64,000 bases of DNA from NCBI GenBank assembly GCA_040830725.1, contig JBFOMG010000038.1, positions 1 through 64,000 on the forward strand. The letters are read 5' to 3'. Made by a program: the position numbers and the translations under genes. How positions within the stretch are numbered: the stretch's first letter is position 1; each line of letters begins with the position of its first letter. The notes beneath the pieces were generated by a model, which made no database searches, was not told the DNA's origin, and saw only the letters and a list, made by a program, of their open reading frames with translations. Positions 16,293 through 25,635 of the stretch are shown here, piece after piece. Source of the DNA: JAWKWH01 sp040830725. GTDB taxonomy: Bacteria > Pseudomonadota > Alphaproteobacteria > Rhizobiales > Rhizobiaceae.

Positions 16293-17141
16293 ATGGCAAT
16301 CGCCGACGAAATCACCTCTTCCGGCACCCGGTTTCACTCGCCTTTCGCGGAGTTCTTCAGGCGAGATCCTGTATTAGCCGGCGGTGCGATGTTCATGGCT
16401 TTGCTGATCATCCCGACTTTCAGCGCCATGTTGATCGAAACCCGCGAGCTATCAGGCCGCAATGTTTGGGCAAAACCGCTGAAATTTGAGCTCGCTCTGG
16501 CAGTTTATCTGGCGACACTGGCCTGGTTTGCCGCGTGGCTGCCTGAAAAATTCCGTACCGGCAGATGGTTTCGAATTTACATATGGATCATTGTCGCGTG
16601 CTGCGTTGTGGAAATGGTCTGGATTGGGGGAGCAGCGGCGGCCGGGACGGCATCTCACTTCAACAATACCAACACCTTCATGGCCGCCGTTTATCCGGTC
16701 ATGGGCGTTTTGGCCGTGACGCTGACCAGCGCCTCCGTGGTTTTCGCCATACACATTCATCCCAACAAAACAAGCGGATTGGCTCCGGCCTTCAAGCTTT
16801 CCGTCGTGCTTGGCCTGATTTTGACATTTGTACTGACCGTGCTTGTCGCGGGCTACATCGCCAGCCAGCCGGGGCATGCCATCGGCGTCGTCGAATCCGA
16901 GCGGGACGGCTTCCCGATATTCGGTTGGCTTCGCAGCGGCGGAGATCTGCGTGTTGCGCACTTCTTCTCCACCCACGCACTCCATTTCCTGCCCGTGGTC
17001 GGCTTCATGGCGTCAAGCATGCGATCTCAAACCAAATCGATGTATGCGGTCTGGTTGGCAGCGCTTCTGTATCTGGTTTTTGTCGCTTACACCTTCGTGC
17101 AGGCAATAATGGCACAGCCATTTGCCGGCTTCATCGCTTAG
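16293..17141 (+). CDS. Conserved seven-span membrane protein
   Basis: A 282-aa protein with about seven membrane segments and short loops. No catalytic motif was recognised. A His-rich segment (VAHFFSTHALHFLP) and an internal HFNNTN are notable, and could be ligand or cofactor contacts. It is co-transcribed with the DUF4281 gene under the TetR operator. Together they may respond to a membrane or lipophilic stress, but this is inference from the regulator type only. Confidence 0.75.
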   Translation: MAIADEITSSGTRFHSPFAEFFRRDPVLAGGAMFMALLIIPTFSAMLIETRELSGRNVWAKPLKFELALAVYLATLAWFAAWLPEKFRTGRWFRIYIWIIVACCVVEMVWIGGAAAAGTASHFNNTNTFMAAVYPVMGVLAVTLTSASVVFAIHIHPNKTSGLAPAFKLSVVLGLILTFVLTVLVAGYIASQPGHAIGVVESERDGFPIFGWLRSGGDLRVAHFFSTHALHFLPVVGFMASSMRSQTKSMYAVWLAALLYLVFVAYTFVQAIMAQPFAGFIA

Positions 17142-17197
17142 GACTGCTCAAGCGCCGTGATTATTCGGCGTTTGCAGAGTGACACATCAATGTCGGT

Positions 17198-18337
17198 TCA
17201 CTCCGCCGCCTCGCGCCCGTTCGACATCACATATTGCCGGATGCAGTCGATGATCACGTCCTGATCGTTTTCGGACAGATAGGGATGCATCGGCAGACAA
17301 AGGATCCTACCTGGCAGTGATTCGGTTACCGGCAAACCATCCGGAGCGACCGGATACATGTCATAGGCCACCTGCTGGTGCAGGGGTTTGGTGTAGTAGA
17401 TCACCGAAGGGATGTCGTTGGACTGCAAATGACCCTTCAAGCCATCCCGGTCATCCGTCTCGATTGCATATTGTGCCCATGCGGAGCGGCAGCCTGGGAC
17501 AATTTCCGCTGCTTTGACCACATCGCGCAACCCACCAGCATACCGTGCTGCGACCCTCTGGCGCGCCTCCATTTCCCCTTCGAGAATCGCCAGCTTTTCA
17601 ATCAGGATTGCCGCCTGGATCGTGTCCAGCCTGGAATTGATGCCAACCCGAACATTGTCATATTGCCCGTCGCCCTTGCCGTGGAAATTCAGCGACCGCA
17701 GCACTTCGGCGAGGTCATCGTCATCAGTGAACATCGCCCCGCCATCGCCGTAGCAACCGAGCGGCTTGGCCGGATAGAAACTGGTCGAGGCAACTTCGCC
17801 GAAACTGCCGCACATTTTATCACCGAGCTTGCCGCCGGCTGACTGCGCGGCATCTTCGATCACAATCAATCCTTCGCGCTTGGCGAGAGCCTCGATGGCA
17901 TTGTAATCAGCCGCCAATCCGAAGAGGTCGACTGGAATAATCGCCTTTGGCTGCAGGCGGCCCTCTCGCCTGACCATCGCAATTGCCGCTTCAAGGCTTG
18001 CCACATCCATATTGTATGTGTCGGCCTCGACATCGACGAAAACCGGCTCAGCGCGCCTGAGCGCCACCACTTCGGCCGTTGCGGCAAAGGTGAAGCTTGG
18101 ACAAAAGACTGCATCGCCCGGTCCGATGTCATGCGCCATCAGCGGCAGCAGCAGCGCATCGGTTCCATTGGCGCATCCGATCGCATGTTTGACGCCGACA
18201 TATTCGGCCAATTGGTCTTCGAACTCGGTGACTTCCGGACCGAGAATGTAGCGGCCGGATTTGACCACCCGTTCGATTGCCGAGTTGATTTTATGCTCGA
18301 TTTGCGCCCGCTGCGCAGCGAGATCAATGAATTGCAT
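17198..18337 (-). CDS. DegT/DnrJ/EryC1/StrS sugar aminotransferase
   Basis: A 379-aa PLP enzyme. The fold-type I signature is present: GCANGTDALLL, VIEDAAQSAGG, and the PLP lysine in STSFYPAKPLGCYGDGG. Such enzymes transaminate keto-sugar nucleotides to amino sugars. I use ATG 18337 (GGGGG 8-9 bp upstream) rather than TTG 18352. The neighbour 143 bp upstream is a Gfo/Idh/MocA dehydrogenase, giving a WbpB/WbpE-like pair expected to build a 3-amino sugar nucleotide for a surface glycan. The exact substrate is not deducible. Confidence 0.9.
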   Translation of the reverse strand: MQFIDLAAQRAQIEHKINSAIERVVKSGRYILGPEVTEFEDQLAEYVGVKHAIGCANGTDALLLPLMAHDIGPGDAVFCPSFTFAATAEVVALRRAEPVFVDVEADTYNMDVASLEAAIAMVRREGRLQPKAIIPVDLFGLAADYNAIEALAKREGLIVIEDAAQSAGGKLGDKMCGSFGEVASTSFYPAKPLGCYGDGGAMFTDDDDLAEVLRSLNFHGKGDGQYDNVRVGINSRLDTIQAAILIEKLAILEGEMEARQRVAARYAGGLRDVVKAAEIVPGCRSAWAQYAIETDDRDGLKGHLQSNDIPSVIYYTKPLHQQVAYDMYPVAPDGLPVTESLPGRILCLPMHPYLSENDQDVIIDCIRQYVMSNGREAAE

Positions 18338-18480
18338 CTGGTTTGCCCCCAAACATCAGTGCCGCCCTGGCCGGTTACCCTTCCCCGCGGCTGAATTAGG
18401 CCCGTTTGGCGAAAAGCGCCAGTGGCCTGGCTTCAATCAGTAACGCAGACTGTAATGTCTGGTGAAGGTGATCTTGCTAG

Positions 18481-19446
18481 TCAACCGGGCATCGAATCGT
18501 GTTTGACGGTTCCTGCAGTCAGGATACGCAACACGCCGATCGCTTCTTCCCCGCCAGTGCGCGGGCTTTCTCGCGTCTCAATGCAATGAATAAAATGCTC
18601 CAGCTCCCGCGTCAGCGGCATACCCTGCTGGATCGCCACATAGGTGGGTTCATTGGTGGTGAATGCCCATTGTCCGCTGTCCTGCCAGACCGCGTGGCGG
18701 TAGACGGCAAGTTTCTTCTCCCAACCCTCGACATCATCAAACACCGCCATCGCCTTGGTGCCGACAACGGTCAGCCGGCGCTCGCGATATGGATTGAGCC
18801 TCGAGGCGAACAAATGGCTCCGCACGCCGCTTTTGAACAGCATGTGCAAATGGGCAAAATCGCTCAAATGGTCCAGCAGTGCCGCACCCTCGCCACGCAC
18901 TTTGACCGGCGCCTCTTTGGTGATCGCCAGGATCATCGACAGATCATGCGGCGCCAGGTCCCAGAGCGCGTCATTTTCCGTATGAAATTTTCCCAGTCCG
19001 AGCCGGTGCGAGTGAATGTACTTGACCTCACCCAACTCACCCTCGGCGATCAACCGCTCAAGGGTCTCGAAAGCCGGGTGAAAACGCAGCACATGACCGA
19101 CCATGAACACACGTTCATTGGCTTCGGCTGCCGCAACTGCAGCTTCGGCATCGGGAACCGTCAGCGCAATCGGCTTTTCGACAAGAACATCCTTGCCGGC
19201 TTCAACCGCCTTAATGGCAAAGTCAGCGTGAAACTGTGGCGGCAACGCCATGACAATCGCATCGACATCGTCACGCCCGACGAGCTCGTCAGGTGCAATC
19301 GCCAAACATTCCTGTTCAGACGCAAACCCCTCCGCGCGCGCGGCGTTGGCGTCGGATACCGCATGCAGCGCTCCGAGCGACTTTAATGTGCGAATGTGGT
19401 TGCTGCCCCAGTAGCCACACCCAAGTACTGCGATACGCGGCGACAT
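18481..19446 (-). CDS. Gfo/Idh/MocA-family sugar dehydrogenase
   Basis: A 321-aa NAD(P)-dependent oxidoreductase. The Rossmann motif GCGYWGSNH lies at residues ~9-17, the catalytic EKP is in VLVEKPIAL, and the substrate-side DLAPHDLSMI helix follows. Paired with the adjacent aminotransferase it would oxidise a UDP-sugar acid or related sugar nucleotide before transamination. Both genes are on the minus strand, but a 143-bp gap leaves open separate promoters. Assignment to WbpB rather than another family member is inferred from the neighbour. Confidence 0.88.
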   Translation of the reverse strand: MSPRIAVLGCGYWGSNHIRTLKSLGALHAVSDANAARAEGFASEQECLAIAPDELVGRDDVDAIVMALPPQFHADFAIKAVEAGKDVLVEKPIALTVPDAEAAVAAAEANERVFMVGHVLRFHPAFETLERLIAEGELGEVKYIHSHRLGLGKFHTENDALWDLAPHDLSMILAITKEAPVKVRGEGAALLDHLSDFAHLHMLFKSGVRSHLFASRLNPYRERRLTVVGTKAMAVFDDVEGWEKKLAVYRHAVWQDSGQWAFTTNEPTYVAIQQGMPLTRELEHFIHCIETRESPRTGGEEAIGVLRILTAGTVKHDSMPG

Positions 19447-19848
19447 ATATCCCTTGCCAAAATGGATCGCGGCGACACTTATCGGTCCGTTTGAGCGAAC
19501 TCAACCCTTCTTTGGTCTCAGCGCAGCTTTACTGCAATCTTGCGACTGCCATGCGGACCGCCGGAACTGTGAATCCGACATGGTGTGAACGACTGTCGCT
19601 TACAGTGGAGAGACCGCCGGAAACACTGTCCGCTCGAGTCACGATCCGGTTTTGTCCCTGCCAACCCTGCAAAAGCAGGATCATTGGCCCGCAAGCTGCT
19701 TGACAGCGTAATGCGGGCCACACTATATCCCGCGCGTTCAAGCAGAAATGAAATCCATTCTGCAGTTGGCATTGGTGCATTTCCCGACCAGGGACCTTCC
19801 TTCTTCGAAACGGTCCAGCACCTTGCCGGAAATGAACGTATTTGGTAC
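19447..19848. other. Gap before tRNA-Met; no convincing gene
   Basis: Several short overlapping frames occur on both strands here, none with a recognisable domain or good ribosome site. I see no strong terminator. The stretch presumably holds the promoter of the dehydrogenase gene (minus) and of the tRNA (plus). Confidence 0.5.
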
Positions 19849-19925
19849 GGCGGGGTAGCTCAGTCGGTTAGAGCAGCGGAATCATAATCCGCGTGTCGGG
19901 GGTTCAAGTCCCTCCCCCGCTACCA
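19849..19925 (+). tRNA. tRNA-Met (anticodon CAT, elongator type)
   Basis: A 77-nt cloverleaf. Acceptor GGCGGGG pairs with CCCCGCT (one G-U). The D arm is GCTC...GAGC, the anticodon stem GCGGA/TCCGC holds loop ATCATAA (anticodon CAT), the T arm is GGGGG-TTCAAGT-CCCTC and CCA is encoded. From memory the body matches alphaproteobacterial elongator tRNA-Met. A tRNA-Ile2 with a modified CAT is less likely, and the acceptor and loops do not suggest initiator tRNA. Confidence 0.95.
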
Positions 19926-20548
19926 GTAATTTGGTAGTGTTTTCAGATGAAAACCTAAATCGGCAGTAACAAGGCAGCTACTTTCGTGAAGCGCCATCTT
20001 GCAAACTTTTACCATTGATTTCAATCAGTTCTCAGATTTTGACGGCGAATCCACGCGACATCAAAGAGACACAATTGGCAAACCAACTTGCTTCCCCAGT
20101 TTCCTTTTGAGGCATGCGAGGATCCTTCACGAACACCTTCCTAAGCTTGCGCGAAATTTTCGCGGCGGCACATGCAGTAAAACGGCGAACTTCCGAACGC
20201 TTTTGCGTCTAGGCAGATGCAGTCAGACAAATGGAATGTTCCGGGCCTTACGGTGGATTAATTCATCGATCCCATACCTTAGTTATGGGATTTGCATTCG
20301 AATGCCGTCAGCACAGGCGCAGCGAAGTTCATTTTGCCGGCGCGGTGCTGCATTTTTCAGCGGCATACCACTGTGAATATCCACGTTTTCGGTGGAGGAT
20401 TTGGTGCCTTCAACTTGTCGACCACAATAGAAGTCCCGGCAATAAGCCGGCCAATATTGGTGTCGCGCAGCAGGGAAACTGCTCAGGCACTGTCAAATTG
20501 ACAAATATACAGTGCGTCGGTTGCAGCCACGGCGTTTGTGAATGTCGC
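19926..20548. other. Long gap after tRNA-Met; no supported gene
   Basis: About 620 bp with only short frames (for example 19999-20376, plus) that show no domain, no low-complexity bias and poor starts. No integrase, direct repeat of the tRNA end or IS terminus was seen. It may be decayed sequence at the edge of the accessory region. Confidence 0.45.
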
Positions 20549-21730
20549 TTAAACCGCTTCCGCTCGTCCTAATGTATCCCACAAGCGTTCCTCAAACTGC
20601 AGCCGGGGCAACGCTTTATCGAACAAATATCCCTGCACAACATCGACACCCTGATCGCGAACAGTTTGAAGTTGTGCTTCGGTTTCGACACCTTCGGCTA
20701 TGGTGGTGAGACCAAGGCCGCGAGCGACCTTGACCGCCGTATTGAAAAACTCGACCGAGATCGGATCATGCTCCATCGCCTGAATGATCGACATATCAAT
20801 CTTCAGTTTGGTAATCGGAAGTCGCCGCAGGAGGTCGAAATTGGAACTGCCTGTTCCAAAATCGTCGAGCGCTATTCCGTAACCCATCATGCGTAAGCGG
20901 GCGACCGTTTCGATCAGACGGCTTGAATCTTTAGGAAGTGCAATTTCGGTCAGTTCAATAGTCACATTTGCCGGCGAGATTCCGAACTCTTTGGCCAGTG
21001 CGTCAAATGCCGGTGCAATGTCCTGTTCGAGTATGGAGGCATCGAGGTTGATCGCAACGTCACAGTCGAGATTGGATAACTGCCAGGCCCGAATGTCCGC
21101 GAAAACTTTGCGTGCGACGGAAATGGCGATACGGCTGGCCTGCGGAGTGTGGCTGATCTCTTCAAAGTACCCACCGGGTGGAACCACCGCCCCATCTTGC
21201 GCAATTATCCTGCACAGGGCTTCAGCACCACAGATTGACAGGTCCTTGGCTCTGTACTGCGGTTGGTAATATGGAATGATCCGGTCACTTGTAACGCTTT
21301 TCGCATCGATGCGCGTACGCGACGCGCTGTGAGAAGTGACGGCCTTTTTGCAGCGTTTCAATACCCTGGATATTTCAACAGGGTTGATCGGCTTCGCAAT
21401 CGAACCGATGACATTGAGGTCGAGCATTCGTGCAAGATTTTTCGCTGCTTCTACAATCGCACTGTCTTCGCCACTTGAAACAACTATCCGGCCACCATAC
21501 CGGGAGACCGAGGCGGCACGAAGAAACGCCAATCCATCTATTTTGGGCATGTTCAGATCGAGGATGATCAGTTCGAACGGCTTATCGGCGCTTTCCAGTT
21601 CGATGATGGCTTCTTCGCCGTTTCGGGCAGTCAACACTGGCGAAAAACCCAGCGTGGTCATCACTTCGCGAGCGACTTCAATATAAATCGGATCGTCGTC
21701 AATTATGAGAATAGGTGATGAACACGCCAT
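20549..21730 (-). CDS. Response regulator with EAL c-di-GMP phosphodiesterase domain
   Basis: A 393-aa protein. The receiver domain (1-~130) has the acidic IDDDP cluster and phospho-acceptor in IILDLNMPKIDG. An EAL domain fills ~150-390. Catalytic motifs are intact: EAL in GAEALCRI, the Asn in NLDASI, ELTE, LDDFGTGSSN, KIDMSI, AEGVET and QGYLF. It should hydrolyse c-di-GMP under control of phosphorylation. I set the start at ATG 21730 (GAGG 6-7 bp upstream) rather than 21766. No histidine kinase is adjacent. It lies in the accessory region that also carries a PilZ gene. Confidence 0.9.
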   Translation of the reverse strand: MACSSPILIIDDDPIYIEVAREVMTTLGFSPVLTARNGEEAIIELESADKPFELIILDLNMPKIDGLAFLRAASVSRYGGRIVVSSGEDSAIVEAAKNLARMLDLNVIGSIAKPINPVEISRVLKRCKKAVTSHSASRTRIDAKSVTSDRIIPYYQPQYRAKDLSICGAEALCRIIAQDGAVVPPGGYFEEISHTPQASRIAISVARKVFADIRAWQLSNLDCDVAINLDASILEQDIAPAFDALAKEFGISPANVTIELTEIALPKDSSRLIETVARLRMMGYGIALDDFGTGSSNFDLLRRLPITKLKIDMSIIQAMEHDPISVEFFNTAVKVARGLGLTTIAEGVETEAQLQTVRDQGVDVVQGYLFDKALPRLQFEERLWDTLGRAEAV

Positions 21731-22154
21731 GTCGCGCCTCGCGTCATTATTCACCACCAGCCTCAATTTCGCAGACGTAGACTAACGAAGTCTAAATTCG
21801 TCGCGTTGTGGTTCTGCAACTGTCTCGAGCAAAAGGAATACCGGTTGAAACCCGGCGTCCGATCCGGTTCGGACAACGTTGCACATCGGCTCATCTACGA
21901 TTTTCGTCGGGCTTTCAGCGCTGACAAATGACTGAAGAATTGCGCGGAAGCTGGCTTGAATTTGGCGATTGCCGTTACCCGGGTCTGCCTCTTTTTTCTC
22001 TCGCGGTTTGTTGGTCTGCGGCCGGTCTTCAGGCAATCAGGTTGGCGCAAGCTCCGGTTGCATAAATGACTTTACCAAGAGTTCGGGTTCGGTGAGATGA
22101 TCTTCACCTCACTTGGATCAACCGAGCTTATCCTTCAAACTAACGGGGGTTGCG

Positions 22155-22919
22155 ATGAATGCACTCCGGTTTGTCCTGGTGCAGGCACGGATCAAAATAT
22201 TAAGTCTTCTTGCCGCGATTGCCGTCGTTGTGGTGCCGCATTCAGCTCATTCGCGGTGCCAGGAAAACATCGTCTACGCAACAGTCAAATCCGTACCTGC
22301 CGTTCTCAGCGATTCCGATGTGAATCTGCTTTTCGACGGTTCAAGGACCTATTCAGGTAATCCAGATCTTCGTTTCGACAATCCGGCATCGGCTGGGCAA
22401 AACGCATTGATCGTAAATCTGAACCAATCATTTGTCTCAGGCGCTACTTTGACCGTCTATTTCGAAGTGGATGACGCCGCCGGGCAGGATGTGGAAGACC
22501 TGGTTGAAGCGCTGGAAGACGCCGGATATGGGGCTTGGTACTGGGACCGAAACGGTGACGGGCAACTCGGCGAAAACGATTTCGACATCGATGGAGACGA
22601 GGAGATCGGCCCGGGGGACTACAGTCCTGTCGGATTTGTGGTTGAATTGTACCTTGGTGACCCAGGAGACCCGGTTGGCAGTGGTCCCGGAACCCTGGTG
22701 GACAGACAATTCTCACCGATTCAGGCAGCAGACCAGGTTGCGCACTCATTTACGATCAGTGCTCCAGCAGAATTCACCCATTTCACGATTGAATCGATCC
22801 CGGTCGATCTGGGAGCCGATCCACGGGTGATCGAAGTCGAGGTGAACGGCATCCCCAACAGTGGCGGCCAGCTGGTCGTTCTAAGACCATGGTGCTCCAT
22901 GCAATGCAATTGCAGCTGA
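22155..22919 (+). CDS. Secreted protein with EF-hand-like acidic repeat
   Basis: A 254-aa protein with a Sec signal peptide (residues 1-~31; basic start then LLAAIAVVVVPHSAHS). It has an acidic Ca2+-binding-like stretch, DRNGDGQLGENDFDIDGDEE (~138-157), of EF-hand/dockerin spacing. The remainder is predicted beta-rich, with two C-terminal Cys (WCSMQCNCS). I chose ATG 22155 with GGGGG upstream instead of TTG 22113. No family was recognised. It stands alone between the EAL gene and the LuxR-like cluster; an extracellular or cell-surface role is inferred. Confidence 0.65.
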   Translation: MNALRFVLVQARIKILSLLAAIAVVVVPHSAHSRCQENIVYATVKSVPAVLSDSDVNLLFDGSRTYSGNPDLRFDNPASAGQNALIVNLNQSFVSGATLTVYFEVDDAAGQDVEDLVEALEDAGYGAWYWDRNGDGQLGENDFDIDGDEEIGPGDYSPVGFVVELYLGDPGDPVGSGPGTLVDRQFSPIQAADQVAHSFTISAPAEFTHFTIESIPVDLGADPRVIEVEVNGIPNSGGQLVVLRPWCSMQCNCS

Positions 22920-23130
22920 TCAATGCCGGAATGCTTGCCTAATCAATGGCGGCCGACATTGGTATTGACGGTTGAATCCGCCAAAGTGTTCGTCGCAACA
23001 ATGGATAAGATTGATTCCGTGCAAATTTGAGCCTGATACGCAACGCATGCCTTCGGATTTTTAACAAGACATCCTCTGATGATCTGCCTCTCGGCAGCGC
23101 CCGTATCCGCGATCGATTTTGGAAGGCACC

Positions 23131-23460
23131 TCAAATATGATCTTCATTCGCAGTGTCCGGCTGATCGTGCAGCCTGATGATATTTTCGTAGTCATCATGC
23201 AAAAGTTGCATTTCCCGGTCCAACGAGACCAATCCGGCGGTACGGACACAAATCAATTCTGACACGAACTCTATTCGCAAGCGCAGGTCTCGCTCACCCA
23301 GCGATTGAGCGGTCAATATTCGTTCCAGGTTTTCTGTCAGCTGAGTATCGAGTTCGGACAATTCAGTGTGAGATTCGTTTTCCAGAGAAGATACCAAAGC
23401 TTCCAACTTGCGAGACAATTCATGGTGCTTCGCAATCAGCTCGGACAAGCTATGCCCCAT
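23131..23460 (-). CDS. Small helical protein, member A of a local paralogue family
   Basis: A 109-aa, mostly helical protein with no signal peptide. The pattern HHELSRKLEALV ... ELSELDTQLTENLERIL ... DLRLRIEFVSELI matches the small proteins at 28104-28421 and 29246-29557: a H/Y-x-LL helix, an LD-x-x-(I/L/M) helix ending in IL, then a D/E-L helix. Function is unknown. It is 70 bp downstream of a degenerate LuxR gene on the same strand, so it is probably co-transcribed with it. Confidence 0.6.
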   Translation of the reverse strand: MGHSLSELIAKHHELSRKLEALVSSLENESHTELSELDTQLTENLERILTAQSLGERDLRLRIEFVSELICVRTAGLVSLDREMQLLHDDYENIIRLHDQPDTANEDHI

Positions 23461-23530
23461 ATGCCGCTCCAGCCTTACAGCAACCGGCTTGAAAACGGTG
23501 TCTTCAATCGGCCGGGTTGTTCATGTTGAC

Positions 23531-24301
23531 CTATATCGCCGCACCGAGGTTCATATTCGAAAATTCTCCGAGGGCCAATGCCCTGGCCACAGCATGAGGG
23601 ATGCTGTTGGCGTTTAGTCTCTCTTGGGCGTTCTTCAAGAGCGCGTTTATGACCAAATCTCCGCGGCCCGTTAGCCGTGAGATATCGTCCAGACTGGTGC
23701 CAATCGATATCAAGAACAAAATCTCGGCCTGTAACGTCGACAAGCATTTGGTCTCGAAGAGTTTCGTTATGTCGGGAAATCTCGTAATTATCGCAGCAAG
23801 CGACTGGCCAACTCTTGCAAACAGCTCGGCCTGGAGCTGAAGCGAAATCTCCCGCTCGCCTGTGCCGACCACTACATTTGCCAATCCCCTTCCAAAGGCC
23901 GCCGGCAAGACAAGTACGTGCCGATGTCCCAGTTTGGATAACTCGTCGAGGAATCTCTGCTCAAGAAACTCGCAGTAGACATTTCTGTTTAGGTTCAAAG
24001 CATCAAATGGCCGTCTGTCTTTTTTTGCCTCCCTGATAATGGGGCAAACGCCAAGAAGGTGAAATTGGTTGGAAAGAGTTGTTAGAGCCTCTGGCATATC
24101 CCGATAGGGACGGATCGAAGCATTTTCTCCCTCAAGGTTACAAAAGTTGACGCAAATCAGCTTTAGTTCGATGTGTTTCAGGTGACGTGCCAATATCTTG
24201 CAGGCGTCGTTCACATCACTCGCAGATGCAATCAATCGGATTACTTTGCGGATATTTCCATATCCCCAGTCAAACTGAATGGGTTGTGTCTTTTGTTTCA
24301 T
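23531..24301 (-). CDS. LuxR-like regulator with degenerate AHL pocket (paralogue 1)
   Basis: A 256-aa protein. Residues ~15-180 follow the autoinducer-binding fold and ~190-250 a GerE-type HTH (LSTLQAEILFLISIGTSLDD ... NAQERLNANSIPHAVARALALGEF). Aligned by eye with the canonical LuxR at 25942, the DP motif that contacts AHL is CP (GVCPIIRE) and the PFxW tryptophan is Ala (RPFDAL). The HTH recognition helix lacks the usual TVKxH pattern. It is divergent from a close paralogue. The ligand, if any, is probably not a normal AHL. A VisN/VisR-type motility regulator is an alternative. Confidence 0.75.
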   Translation of the reverse strand: MKQKTQPIQFDWGYGNIRKVIRLIASASDVNDACKILARHLKHIELKLICVNFCNLEGENASIRPYRDMPEALTTLSNQFHLLGVCPIIREAKKDRRPFDALNLNRNVYCEFLEQRFLDELSKLGHRHVLVLPAAFGRGLANVVVGTGEREISLQLQAELFARVGQSLAAIITRFPDITKLFETKCLSTLQAEILFLISIGTSLDDISRLTGRGDLVINALLKNAQERLNANSIPHAVARALALGEFSNMNLGAAI

Positions 24302-24414
24302 CGCCCAGCCCGCCGCATATGTAGAAGTGTTGCTTCAAACTCCTCCCACATTCAAAGGCTGCAAACATTGCGCTTGATCAATCTCGACCACGTCATCGAG
24401 TTGGGTTTCCTGAT

Positions 24415-24426
24415 CGGACCGGTCCG
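24415..24426. promoter_or_regulatory. 12-bp palindrome between the divergent luxR-like genes
   Basis: CGGACCGGTCCG is a perfect palindrome in the 175-bp gap, 51 bp before the plus-strand gene and 114 bp before the minus-strand gene. It could be an operator for one of the encoded regulators. Only this one copy was noticed. Confidence 0.35.
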
Positions 24427-24476
24427 GATTGCATGCTGGAGCGTGATCGGCCCTACTTGAGCAGGATGAAAATAAT

Positions 24477-25307
24477 GTGATCCAAAGGAAAGTATCTCCC
24501 GTAACTGCCAAAGCTATGGAGGGTTGCGGGTTGATAAACCAAGGGCAGAATTATCAGTTTAAATGGAGCTATGGTGACCTGAAAATGGTCACGCGTTTGA
24601 TCGCGTCAAGCAAGGATGTCAATAGCGCCTTTGAGATAATTGCACGTCACCTAAAGGAGCTTGAACTTTCGCTCATGAGCGTGGTTTTTTGCGATTTGGA
24701 AGGAGAGAATCCATCCATACGGCCGTATCGGGACATGCCGGGTGTCCTCGGGTCCTTAGCCAACGAATTTTATAAGATCGGCGGCTGTCCGATCATCAAA
24801 GAAGCCCGCCGCCTGCAGCAGCCTTTCGACGCGTTGAGCATCAACAAAAAGGACTATCCTTCCTTCTTGGAAAAGCGTTTCTTTAACGAACTGACAAAGC
24901 TTGGCCATCGTCGGATTTTGGTGATTCCCATCGCGCTTGGGCGTGGTCTCTGTAACCTGGTCATCGGAACTGGCAACAGGACCTTCACGCCAGAGTTCCA
25001 AACCGAACTTTTCAACAGCGTTGGTCAGACGTTTGCAGCCACACTCGGCAAGTTTCCAGAGGTGGCAAAGCTGTTTGAAACCAAAGTGTTATCCACGTAT
25101 CAAGCGGAGATACTTTTCCTTGTTTCAATCGGAACGGACATCAAAGAGATTGGTCGGGTAATGAGCCTTGGGACAAACACAATCGATCAACTTGCCAAGG
25201 ACGCCCAAAAGAAACTGGGTGCAAACAATTTGCCTCACGCGATCGCCAAGGCGATAGCCTTTGGCGAAATATCCAACGCGAATATCGGCCAGGCCGAACA
25301 ACTTTGA
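24477..25307 (+). CDS. LuxR-like regulator with degenerate AHL pocket (paralogue 2)
   Basis: A 276-aa protein sharing about half its residues with paralogue 1 throughout, including SIRPYRDMP, CPIIKEA, PFDAL and KLGHRRILVIP. It shows the same D-to-C and W-to-A changes in the autoinducer-binding domain and the same altered HTH (LSTYQAEILFLVSIGTDIKE, then KKLGANNLPHAIAKAIAFGEI). The start at GTG 24477 has AGGA upstream. An internal ATG at 24516 would give an N-terminus closer in length to the paralogue, so the start is uncertain. The divergent arrangement implies duplication by inversion, or joint regulation from the shared gap. Confidence 0.75.
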   Translation: MIQRKVSPVTAKAMEGCGLINQGQNYQFKWSYGDLKMVTRLIASSKDVNSAFEIIARHLKELELSLMSVVFCDLEGENPSIRPYRDMPGVLGSLANEFYKIGGCPIIKEARRLQQPFDALSINKKDYPSFLEKRFFNELTKLGHRRILVIPIALGRGLCNLVIGTGNRTFTPEFQTELFNSVGQTFAATLGKFPEVAKLFETKVLSTYQAEILFLVSIGTDIKEIGRVMSLGTNTIDQLAKDAQKKLGANNLPHAIAKAIAFGEISNANIGQAEQL

Positions 25308-25635
25308 CCAACAAACAACGTTGTCATGCAGCATAGCTCCTCGTGTATTGCACCCGAACAGATCGAAAATGTGATTGCGGCCAATAATTCTGGACGTTGC
25401 CAAGGTGTTTCGAGAGTTTAATCCCACAATAATTCCAAGGACGAATCCACGCAGCGGAAGTGCTTCGCAAGGCGGAATATGTACGCACATGCGCAGAGAC
25501 TCCCCTTCACAGCACTCAGAACGTCTCAGTTTCTCACGCGGATAATTCCCAAAGATTGGCTTTGAAGTGGAGATTACGAAATTAACCGGCAGCCGCTGAG
25601 TTGCGACGCGGGAAACTGAAAACAAAGTTGCACTC

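Noticed and set aside
19999..20376. 125-aa plus-strand frame after tRNA-Met, considered as an integrase or transposase remnant
   Set aside because: No integrase or transposase motif is visible, and no terminal or direct repeats were found.
21782..22036. 84-aa minus-strand frame between the EAL gene and the secreted-protein gene
   Set aside because: No domain, odd composition and no clear ribosome site; not enough to call a gene.
22943..23134. 63-aa minus-strand frame next to small protein A
   Set aside because: Overlaps the end of a better-supported gene and shows no recognisable pattern.
23531..25307. Direct naming of the LuxR-like pair as VisN/VisR
   Set aside because: visNR are usually tandem and beside fliG/flhB, whereas these are divergent near-duplicates 38 kb from fliG; the assignment would be a guess.
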